Source: Prevotellaceae bacterium UBA5903 (GTDB lineage Bacteria; Bacteroidota; Bacteroidia; Bacteroidales; Bacteroidaceae). Taken from it: a DNA stretch of 6,505 bases. The stretch spans positions 4,274-10,778 of the forward strand of contig DJEH01000044.1 of the NCBI GenBank assembly GCA_002431845.1, in the 5' to 3' direction. Of the stretch, positions 1 to 5,948 are shown piece by piece (position 1 is the first letter of the stretch; the number at the start of each line of letters is the position of its first letter). The notes under the pieces were generated by a model. The model saw only the letters and a program-made list of their open reading frames with translations. It was not told the origin of the DNA and made no database searches. The translations under genes and the position numbers were made by a program.

Positions 1-33
1 CGTGATACGAGCGTATCACGGGCATGATACGCC
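1..33. repeat. Cluster of three alternating copies of a TGATACG motif (REP-like, cut by the left edge)
   Basis: The motif CGTGATACG (1-9) is followed after two bases by its exact reverse complement CGTATCACG (12-20). GCGTATCA (11-18) is in turn the exact reverse complement of TGATACGC (25-32). The middle copy can therefore pair with either neighbour, giving two mutually exclusive hairpins. There is no T-run after it, so it does not look like an intrinsic terminator for an upstream gene. The window begins at the first base of the repeat, so more copies may lie to the left. A related triad lies at 4594-4676. A dispersed intergenic repeat is the best reading, but this is inference. Confidence 0.6.
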
Positions 34-48
34 AACTGCATTTGTATG

Positions 49-78
49 CTTGGGCAGAACAATGCGTTTATAGCTTTG
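49..78 (+). promoter_or_regulatory. Possible Bacteroidetes-type promoter for the peptidase-GH84 unit
   Basis: TAGCTTTG at 71-78 matches the Bacteroidetes -7 consensus TAnnTTTG completely. Upstream, CTTG (49-52) is a partial match to the -33 TTTG with an 18-nt spacer, slightly short of the usual 19-21. A full TTTG at 41-44 would be too far away, with a 26-nt spacer. Transcription would start near 83-86 and give a leader of about 90 nt. The rest of the leader up to 175 contains only short direct repeats (ATCAGCTA twice, CATAGCT twice) and no Shine-Dalgarno sequence before the ATG at 176. Confidence 0.35.
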
Positions 79-175
79 CTAAAATACTGATTATCAGCTA
101 CAAACAATCAGCTAAAGGCAATTCATAAACGTTGCCTTCGCTCCTCATATTCATAATCCATAGCTCTCATAGCTT

Positions 176-2215
176 ATGAAACACACCATTGCCACCATGA
201 TATTTGCTACTGCAACATCGCTTGGCGCACAAGCGCAAAGCACCGACACATTTAAATATACCGATGAGCAATTTGCCGACATACAAATGCTTCGCTACAA
301 GGTTGAAGGCTTTGATAAACTCACGTTAAAGCAAAAAACCTTTGTTTACTATCTGCAAGAGGCTGCACTCGAAGGGCGCGACATCCTTTTCGATCAAAAC
401 GGGCGCTACAACCTGCGCATACGTCGCATGCTCGAGGCGGTTTACACCCACTATGCTGGCAATAAGCAGGGCAGTTTTTACAAAGGTCTGTCCACTTACT
501 TAAAGCGCGTGTGGTTTTCGTCGGGCATTCACCACCACTATGGTTGCGAAAAGTTTCAGCCCACATTTAGTGCCGACGAGTTTAGAGCTGCACTCAAAGC
601 GGTGCCGCAAAGCGAGCTACCATTGGCACAAGGACAGAGTGTAGACCAACTGTGCAACGAGGTGTTCCCCGTTATATTCGACCCCACGGTGATGCCTATG
701 CGCGTAAACCAAGCCGATGGTGCCGACCTCATTAAAACCTCGGCTTGCAACTACTATGCTCCGGGCATTACACAGGCCGAGGCCGAGGAGTTTTATGCGC
801 AACGCAAGCCCGCTGCCGACCCCGAACCCGTGATGATGGGCATGAACAGCCGTCTTGAACGCAACGAATATGGACGCCTCACGGAGCGTGTGTGGCGCGT
901 GGGGGGCATGTACTCGCCCGCTATTGAGCGCATTGTTAGCTACTTGCTCAAGGCACGCCCTTATGCCGACACCGAGGCGCAGCAAAAGGTTATTGACCTG
1001 CTTGTTGAGGTGTATCGCACGGGCGACCTTCGCACCTTCGACGACTATTCTATACATTGGCTCAAAGACACGGCGAGCCTTGTAGACTTTACCAACTACT
1101 TTACCGAATCGTATGGCGACCCCTTGGGCATGAAGGCTTCGTGGGAGGCTATCGTAAACTTTAAGGACCTTGCTGCCACCGAACGCACCGAAAAACTCTC
1201 GGCCAATGCGCAATGGTTTGAAGACCACTCGCCCGTGGCTCCCGAGTTTAAGAAGGAAAAGGTTAAAGGCATATCGGCCAAGGTTATTACCGCTGCCATT
1301 CTTGGTGGCGACCTCTACCCCTCTACCGCCATCGGCATTAATCTGCCCAACTCCGACTGGGTTCGACGCGAATACGGCTCTAAGAGCGTTACGATAGGCA
1401 ACCTTACCGATGCTTACAACAAGGCATCGCATGGCAGCGGCATGGACAAGGAGTTTGTGATAGACGATGCCACCCGCCAACTCATTGCGCAGTATGGCGA
1501 TGCTTGCGACGACCTACACACCGACCTTCACGAATGCTTGGGACATGGTAGCGGCAAACTCTTGCCCACCACCGACCCCGACTCGCTCAAAGCCTACGGC
1601 TCTACCATCGAAGAGGCTCGCGCCGACCTGTTTGGACTTTATTACATTGCCGACCAAAAACTCGTAGACTTGGGACTTACGCCCAACCTCGAAGCATACA
1701 AAAGTCAGTACTACACCTACATGATGAACGGACTGATGACGCAACTTGTACGCATCAAACCGGGCAACAACATTGAGGAAGCTCACATGCGCAACCGCGC
1801 ACTCATTGCTCGCTGGGCATACGAGAAGGGCAAAGAGCAAAAGGTGGTTGAACTTGTTAAACAACACGGAAAGACCTACGTACGCATCAACGACTATGCT
1901 GCCCTACGAGGGCTCTTTGGCAAACTGCTGGCTGAAATTCAGCGCATCAAGAGCGAGGGCGACTACGAGGGTGCACGCCTATTGGTTGAGGGCTACGGTG
2001 TGAAAATCGACCCCAAACTACACAAGGAGGTGCTCGACCGCTATGCCAAACTTCATCTGTCGCCTTACAAGGGATTTATCAACCCCGTTTACCATGCAGA
2101 GCGCAATGCAGAGGGCAACATTACTAACGTTACCATCGACTATACCGAACCCTACGACCAACAAATGCTTCGCTATAGTCGCGACTATGCAACGCTTCCC
2201 TACATCAACGAATAA
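176..2215 (+). CDS. Exported dipeptidyl peptidase III (zinc metallopeptidase family M49)
   Basis: This enzyme removes dipeptides from the N-terminus of peptides using one zinc ion. Family M49 is identified by the HExxxGH-type motif, here HECLGHGSGK, with H452 and H457 as zinc ligands and E453 as the general base. The second family motif, EEARAD (479-484), supplies the third ligand, E480. H537 in AHMRNRA corresponds to the conserved C-terminal histidine thought to stabilise the transition state. The 28-residue gap between H452 and E480 and the HECLGH variant agree with what I remember of the Bacteroides thetaiotaomicron enzyme (about 675 aa), so the 679-aa protein appears full length. Residues 1-20 form a Sec signal peptide with likely cleavage after AQA (A20). 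The product is probably periplasmic, whereas the animal homologues are cytosolic. There is no lipobox cysteine. The start at 176 is the only one that keeps the signal peptide whole. The next gene begins 30 nt downstream, which suggests cotranscription. Natural substrates cannot be read from the sequence. Confidence 0.95.
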   Translation: MKHTIATMIFATATSLGAQAQSTDTFKYTDEQFADIQMLRYKVEGFDKLTLKQKTFVYYLQEAALEGRDILFDQNGRYNLRIRRMLEAVYTHYAGNKQGSFYKGLSTYLKRVWFSSGIHHHYGCEKFQPTFSADEFRAALKAVPQSELPLAQGQSVDQLCNEVFPVIFDPTVMPMRVNQADGADLIKTSACNYYAPGITQAEAEEFYAQRKPAADPEPVMMGMNSRLERNEYGRLTERVWRVGGMYSPAIERIVSYLLKARPYADTEAQQKVIDLLVEVYRTGDLRTFDDYSIHWLKDTASLVDFTNYFTESYGDPLGMKASWEAIVNFKDLAATERTEKLSANAQWFEDHSPVAPEFKKEKVKGISAKVITAAILGGDLYPSTAIGINLPNSDWVRREYGSKSVTIGNLTDAYNKASHGSGMDKEFVIDDATRQLIAQYGDACDDLHTDLHECLGHGSGKLLPTTDPDSLKAYGSTIEEARADLFGLYYIADQKLVDLGLTPNLEAYKSQYYTYMMNGLMTQLVRIKPGNNIEEAHMRNRALIARWAYEKGKEQKVVELVKQHGKTYVRINDYAALRGLFGKLLAEIQRIKSEGDYEGARLLVEGYGVKIDPKLHKEVLDRYAKLHLSPYKGFINPVYHAERNAEGNITNVTIDYTEPYDQQMLRYSRDYATLPYINE

Positions 2216-2245
2216 ATTTTTAAACAAACATCTAACATACGAACA

Positions 2246-4474
2246 ATGAAACATCCACTTCTCGGAGCCACCTTGCTTATGGCACTTTTAGGCACAGGTT
2301 CTGCTTCTGCACAAATCAAACTTGTCAATCCGGTACCCCAAAAGGTTAGCACCACTGGCGAGCTAAAGGCTGCTCCTGCATCGTGGCGCCTCGTAAGCGA
2401 CAAAAATCGCTCATCAAGCATTGCTGCCAAAGCACTCTGTGCTTATAGCGCAGTAAAGCAATTGCCTAATGCTAAATACGCTGTTACCATCGGCATAAAG
2501 GGCGACAAGGCTATAAAGAAAGTTGAAAAACTCATCCCCAACAACCCCGAGGGCTACTACCTCAACATTACCGAAAAGGGAGCTACCATTGCTGCCAACA
2601 CCAACGAGGGACTGTTCTATGGTGTGCAAACACTCCTTGCTTCGGTAGCTGAGGGTAAACTTGAATGCTGCACCATTACCGACTGGCCCGACGTTGATTT
2701 TCGTGGCACAGTTGAGGGCTTTTACGGCACTCCGTGGAGCCACAAGGCACGTTTGAGCCAAATTGAATTTTATGGTCGCAACAAAATGAACGTATATATC
2801 TACGGACCTAAAGACGACCCCTACCACCGCGACCACTGGCGCACACCCTACCCTGCTGAAGAGGCTAAACGCATTCAGGAACTCAACGAGTGTGCTAAAC
2901 AAAATGGTGTGAACTTCTGTTGGGCTATACATCCGGGCATCGACATTAAATGGACCGATGAGGACCGCGACGCTTTGATTAACAAGTTTCAAAAGATGTA
3001 CGACCTTGGCATACGCTCGTTTGCCGTGTTCTTCGACGACATTTGGGGCGAAGGTACTCGCGCCGACAAACAGGCTGCACTGCTCAACTATATCGACGAC
3101 AACTTTGTTAAAACACACAAAGGCGTACAACCTCTCGTAATGTGCCCCACCGAGTATAACCGTGCATGGGCAAACGACCAAAAGGGCTACTTGCGCACAT
3201 TGGGCTCTAAGATGAACAAGAGCATCCACATCATGTGGACAGGCAACTCCGTGGTTCATTGCATCGACAAGGAGAGCATGGAGTGGATAAACCAACGCAT
3301 CGACCGCAAGGCTTACATCTGGTGGAACTTCCCCGTGTCCGACTTTGTTCGCGACCACATTTTGCTCGGTCCTGCCTACGGCAATGGTCTTGACATTGCA
3401 GGCGATATGTCGGGCTTTGTGTCAAACCCCATGGAGCATGCCGAAGCCTCTAAAATCTCGCTCTACGGCATTGCCGACTACACATGGAACATGAAGGCAT
3501 ACGACTATAAAACCGATTGGGAAAAGGGATTGAAAGCCGTTCTACCCAACAACTATACTGCTCTGCGCACCTTTGCTCTTTATAACAAAGACCTCGGACC
3601 TAACGGACACGGTTTCCGCCGCGAAGAGGGCGACGAGCTGAAAGACATTGCAGCCTCAGCCCTCAAAGGCAATGCACAAGGCATTGCACAAATCCTTAGC
3701 AAATGCTACGAACTTAAGATGGCTGCCGACGTGTTGCTTGCCGACAAGTCTAACCCCGAACTCATCCGCGAGTTGCGCCCATGGCTGCTTCAGGCTAAAA
3801 ACGTGGCAGACTATGGTACGGCTGTTTGCACCATGACTATGTTCCAACAACAAGGACTAAACATCAGTCAAGGCCTTGTAAACTTTAACAACCTTTACCA
3901 GCAAGCTCGCTCTATACAAGAGCAGATGTATGCGCTCGAAAACTCTGACGTGCGCCATGCATTGCAACCTGGCATAAAGGTGGCTACCAAGGTGATGTTG
4001 CCAACACTCAACCAGATCTTTACGCAAACAGTTGATGCTTATAACAAAGCCAACGGCACAAACCTTGTAAACTCAGCCGAATACAACCCCTACAAAATTG
4101 AGAGCACTGTGCCGCAACTCGCTCTGTTGCCCATCACCGTGCGCGGCAACGACGTGAGTGTTGCGTCTTCGCTCGAGGTTATCAAATGGGACAAGGATGC
4201 ATCGTTTACCATTGAGAGCGACAAAACCATCACCTTTGCTGGCATGGAGTTCAACTTTGGCATAACCGATGTAGCCAAGAACTTTAAACTCGAACTCTTG
4301 CAGCCTAACGGCACCTGGAAACAAGTGAGTCTGCTCCACTACAAGGCCGACGACCCCATTATCCACACTGGCAACGAACTCGGCGGTATGCAAGCCTCTA
4401 AGCTTCGCATCACCAACATTAGCGGTAAAGAACAACAGGTTTATTTCAAAAACTTTAAGTTTATCAAGCGATAA
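2246..4474 (+). CDS. Exported GH84 beta-N-acetylglucosaminidase (O-GlcNAcase-like)
   Basis: This enzyme removes terminal beta-linked N-acetylglucosamine (O-GlcNAc-type or hyaluronan/mucin glycans) by substrate-assisted catalysis. Layout: signal peptide 1-22 (cleavage after ASA), N-terminal GH20b-like domain about 23-148, catalytic TIM barrel about 149-450, helical region about 455-600, and a C-terminal beta-sandwich-like segment about 615-742. The catalytic domain opens with RGTVEGFYGTPWS (from R153) and contains GPKDDPYH (K189). The catalytic aspartate pair is D264-D265 in FFDDIWGEG. Further substrate-pocket residues are Y304, N361, D366 and N394. Subtracting the 22-residue signal peptide gives 242/243, 282, 339, 344 and 372, the numbering I recall for the B. 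thetaiotaomicron GH84 structure, so the active site looks intact. The ATG at 2246 follows an A-rich leader (AACATACGAACA) without a Shine-Dalgarno. It is probably cotranscribed with the upstream dipeptidyl peptidase III and ends before a terminator at 4548. The exact glycan substrate is not determined by the sequence. A nagJ/hyaluronidase label would be a looser name for the same family. Confidence 0.95.
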   Translation: MKHPLLGATLLMALLGTGSASAQIKLVNPVPQKVSTTGELKAAPASWRLVSDKNRSSSIAAKALCAYSAVKQLPNAKYAVTIGIKGDKAIKKVEKLIPNNPEGYYLNITEKGATIAANTNEGLFYGVQTLLASVAEGKLECCTITDWPDVDFRGTVEGFYGTPWSHKARLSQIEFYGRNKMNVYIYGPKDDPYHRDHWRTPYPAEEAKRIQELNECAKQNGVNFCWAIHPGIDIKWTDEDRDALINKFQKMYDLGIRSFAVFFDDIWGEGTRADKQAALLNYIDDNFVKTHKGVQPLVMCPTEYNRAWANDQKGYLRTLGSKMNKSIHIMWTGNSVVHCIDKESMEWINQRIDRKAYIWWNFPVSDFVRDHILLGPAYGNGLDIAGDMSGFVSNPMEHAEASKISLYGIADYTWNMKAYDYKTDWEKGLKAVLPNNYTALRTFALYNKDLGPNGHGFRREEGDELKDIAASALKGNAQGIAQILSKCYELKMAADVLLADKSNPELIRELRPWLLQAKNVADYGTAVCTMTMFQQQGLNISQGLVNFNNLYQQARSIQEQMYALENSDVRHALQPGIKVATKVMLPTLNQIFTQTVDAYNKANGTNLVNSAEYNPYKIESTVPQLALLPITVRGNDVSVASSLEVIKWDKDASFTIESDKTITFAGMEFNFGITDVAKNFKLELLQPNGTWKQVSLLHYKADDPIIHTGNELGGMQASKLRITNISGKEQQVYFKNFKFIKR

Positions 4475-4490
4475 GCTTTCCCCCCGCTTT

Positions 4491-4538
4491 TAAGTAGGCG
4501 CTCAAAACTAATTGATATGAGTTTTAAAGACCTACTTA
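4491..4538 (+). other. Imperfect stem-loop just downstream of the GH84 gene
   Basis: TAAGTAGG (4491-4498) pairs with CCTACTTA (4531-4538), and AAAACT (4504-4509) pairs with AGTTTT (4520-4525). Between the two helices is a symmetrical 5 x 5 internal loop (4499-4503 against 4526-4530), and the apical loop is 10 nt. It begins 17 nt after the GH84 stop and ends 9 nt before the terminator stem. It is probably part of the structured 3' untranslated region. It lacks its own T-run. A 3'-end-derived small RNA is possible but unsupported. Confidence 0.5.
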
Positions 4539-4547
4539 CACCATCAC

Positions 4548-4595
4548 AAGGCAAAGCCATGCCCCAAAAGCATGGCTTTGCCTTTTCTGTTTTTA
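4548..4595 (+). terminator. Strong intrinsic terminator ending the peptidase-GH84 unit
   Basis: A perfect 14-bp inverted repeat, AAGGCAAAGCCATG (4548-4561) and CATGGCTTTGCCTT (4571-4584), encloses a 9-nt loop. It is followed by a T-rich tail interrupted by C and G (TTCTGTTTTTA). The GC-containing stem plus T-tail is the classic rho-independent form on the plus strand. It lies 74 nt after the GH84 stop codon, with no gene between. The short A-run before the stem is too weak to argue for strong bidirectional use. Confidence 0.85.
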
Positions 4596-4676
4596 TACGC
4601 TACCCCCCAAAAGCCTCCTGTATTTTGGCTTTTGCAATACGCCATAAATCATATAGGATTTTGGGATTAGCGTATT
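4594..4676. repeat. ATACGC inverted-repeat cluster with competing stems
   Basis: ATACGCTA (4595-4602) pairs with TAGCGTAT (4668-4675), and CCCAAAA (4606-4612) pairs with TTTTGGG (4659-4665), together an interrupted stem of 15 bp. Inside it, CAAAAGCC (4608-4615) is the exact reverse complement of GGCTTTTG (4627-4634) and competes for 4608-4612. A further copy, AATACGC (4636-4642), can also pair with GCGTATT (4670-4676). As at 1-33, there are two direct copies and one inverted copy of the same core. This may be a member of a dispersed intergenic repeat family; no transposase or coding content is present. Confidence 0.5.
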
Positions 4677-4789
4677 ATTTTAACCTTTATACAGGTTCCT
4701 TTCATTCTCATTTCTTTTGCAATTCATGCAACTTATTTTGTCAAATTTACCCCCCCCGATCAACTTATGTGCATTACAGCTAAAGTGGG

Positions 4790-4821
4790 GTTGTAGAGCG
4801 TTTTATTATTCACTACCTTAG
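4790..4821 (+). promoter_or_regulatory. Promoter candidate for the beta-helix gene
   Basis: GTTG (4790-4793) resembles the Bacteroidetes -33 TTTG. After a 20-nt spacer comes TACCTTAG (4814-4821), which matches the -7 consensus TAnnTTTG at all but one defined base. The spacing is right for a primary sigma (sigma-ABfr type) promoter. Transcription would start near 4826-4830 and leave a leader of about 30 nt that is very T/A-rich (a T-run precedes the ATG at 4861) and has no Shine-Dalgarno. It lies downstream of the terminator, as expected for a new transcription unit. Confidence 0.45.
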
Positions 4822-4860
4822 CGCTTATTAACACTTTTTATAACACATTTTTTTACAACT

Positions 4861-5931
4861 ATGAAACGCTTTATCTTTTTGTTCGTAGCATTGCTATGCT
4901 GCGTTTCGGCAACGGCTCAAGTAGTCTTCGTTGCCACCCTTCAACACGAAGGAACTACTACTCAGTACTATGGTCAAGATGCTCTCAACTCTGCTTACAA
5001 CGCTGCAGTAGATGGGGATGTCATAACGCTCTCCGACGGATCGTTTACGTGGAGTGCAGGTAATTTCAACAAAAGCATTACACTGAGAGGGGCTGGAATT
5101 AATGGGAAAAATAGAACTATTGTATCAGGTTCTGATTTTAATGTGGCAACAAGAAATAAAGATTTAACAACACATATTGAGGGAATACGTTTTCAGACAA
5201 CAATTTATATATACAATGAGGATGCACAATACGAAAAAGGGAAAATAGAGTTTGTGAAATGCGTGTGTCAGAGTGTGTATACGAGTTACTCTGGAACGCC
5301 AAATACAGATAGCCCTAAGGTGAATTTCTATAACTGCATATTGGGGGATATGAATTTTACACAAAAGCAATGTTACCCCAAATACAATGTTGTGAATTGT
5401 TATATTATAAATTTATATGGAGGGTCTAATAAAAGTGCAAGCGTTGGCAACAATACCAGTGTCTTTGATCATTGCGTGATTGAAATAAAAAATACGTTTT
5501 ATGCGCCTTACAAGTATTATTATCTCAACTTTTTAAATTCTATATTTGTGTGGAGTTGGGGCAATCATTCAGGTGGTGATACAAACTATATTCTTCCTAA
5601 CACAGCAACAGCCACAAACTGCCTTTCTGTAAAGAAAAGCACTTTGTTTAATAGTCTTATTGTAAACAAAGGCAACATGACTGCTGGCACTTGTGCAGAA
5701 GTTTTTAAAACATTCAAAGGTGGTGGCTATAATGACATCGAAACCTTTGAACTCACTGACGAAGCTAAAGCAGCATACATAGGAGCAGATGGCACTGAAG
5801 TAGGTATGCAAGGTGGAATGATGCCTTTCAACACCACAGTGCAATATCCAATAATTACCACTTTCAATGCAGATGTTCGTACCGACAAAGAGGGAAAACT
5901 AAACGTTGAGATAGCTGTAGACGGAAAATAA
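4861..5931 (+). CDS. Exported right-handed beta-helix (pectin-lyase-fold-like) protein, function unknown
   Basis: I do not recognise a named family. Residues 1-19 are a Sec signal peptide (likely cleavage after ATA). A conserved-looking opening follows, including NKSITLRGAG (70-79), a phrase typical of the first coils of Bacteroidetes beta-helix proteins. The middle repeats a strand-plus-Asn/Cys pattern: YNCIL (C159), VNCYI (C180), DHCVI (C205), LNSIF (S227) and TNCLS (C254). The spacing of 21-27 residues fits single coils of a parallel beta-helix. The tail (about 310-356) resembles the short sandwich-like end seen on such proteins. No pectate-lyase or hydrolase catalytic signature can be recognised, so an adhesive or structural role is as likely as an enzymatic one. 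Base composition is uneven: about 53% GC at 4981-5040, 28% at 5101-5160, 32% at 5401-5460, and 47% at 5761-5820. The gene ends with tandem TAA codons. The next gene starts 17 nt later, so the two are probably cotranscribed. Confidence 0.75.
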   Translation: MKRFIFLFVALLCCVSATAQVVFVATLQHEGTTTQYYGQDALNSAYNAAVDGDVITLSDGSFTWSAGNFNKSITLRGAGINGKNRTIVSGSDFNVATRNKDLTTHIEGIRFQTTIYIYNEDAQYEKGKIEFVKCVCQSVYTSYSGTPNTDSPKVNFYNCILGDMNFTQKQCYPKYNVVNCYIINLYGGSNKSASVGNNTSVFDHCVIEIKNTFYAPYKYYYLNFLNSIFVWSWGNHSGGDTNYILPNTATATNCLSVKKSTLFNSLIVNKGNMTAGTCAEVFKTFKGGGYNDIETFELTDEAKAAYIGADGTEVGMQGGMMPFNTTVQYPIITTFNADVRTDKEGKLNVEIAVDGK

Positions 5932-5948
5932 TAACGAAACATACAACA

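Larger units (their letters stand above)
4475..4860. other. Intergenic region of 386 bp with hairpins, poly-C tracts and a promoter candidate
   Basis: I see no convincing gene here. An 88-codon open frame from 4517 to 4783 runs through the terminator stem, has no family resemblance and is rejected. In order, the region holds a C6 tract (4480-4485), an imperfect stem-loop (4491-4538), an intrinsic terminator (4548-4595), an ATACGC inverted-repeat cluster with a second C6 tract inside it (4603-4608), an AT-rich stretch with no visible structure (4677-4749), a C8 tract (4750-4757), a promoter candidate (4790-4821) and a short leader before the next gene at 4861. Confidence 0.7.

Noticed and set aside
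1..20. The left-edge hairpin as an intrinsic terminator of an upstream gene
   Set aside because: No T-run follows either possible hairpin, and the three alternating copies fit a repeat element better.
617..1480. A 287-codon antisense frame within the peptidase gene
   Set aside because: It lies wholly opposite a gene with an intact catalytic site and clear family identity. Codon bias of the real gene leaves the opposite frame open.
2414..3358. A 314-codon antisense frame within the GH84 gene
   Set aside because: Same situation: it mirrors the conserved catalytic domain and shows no family features of its own.
4595..4675. Invertible promoter flanked by inverted repeats, as in Bacteroides surface loci
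   Set aside because: The arms are short and interrupted, the enclosed segment is under 50 bp without a promoter match, and no invertase gene is in view.
4716..4740. Alternative promoter using TTTG (4716-4719) and TATTTTG (4734-4740)
   Set aside because: The spacer is only 14 nt and the -7 element lacks one position of the consensus; the 4790-4821 candidate fits better.
4517..4783. An 88-codon open frame on the plus strand between the GH84 and beta-helix genes
   Set aside because: It runs through both arms of the terminator at 4548-4584 and the inverted-repeat cluster, its product has no recognisable domain or signal, and its composition looks like noncoding DNA. Chance frame.
4888..4905. 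Cys-Cys at residues 13-14 of the beta-helix protein as a lipoprotein lipobox
   Set aside because: The residues before the cysteines are Leu-Leu, not the small residue needed at -1, and a normal signal peptidase I site (ATA followed by Q) follows.
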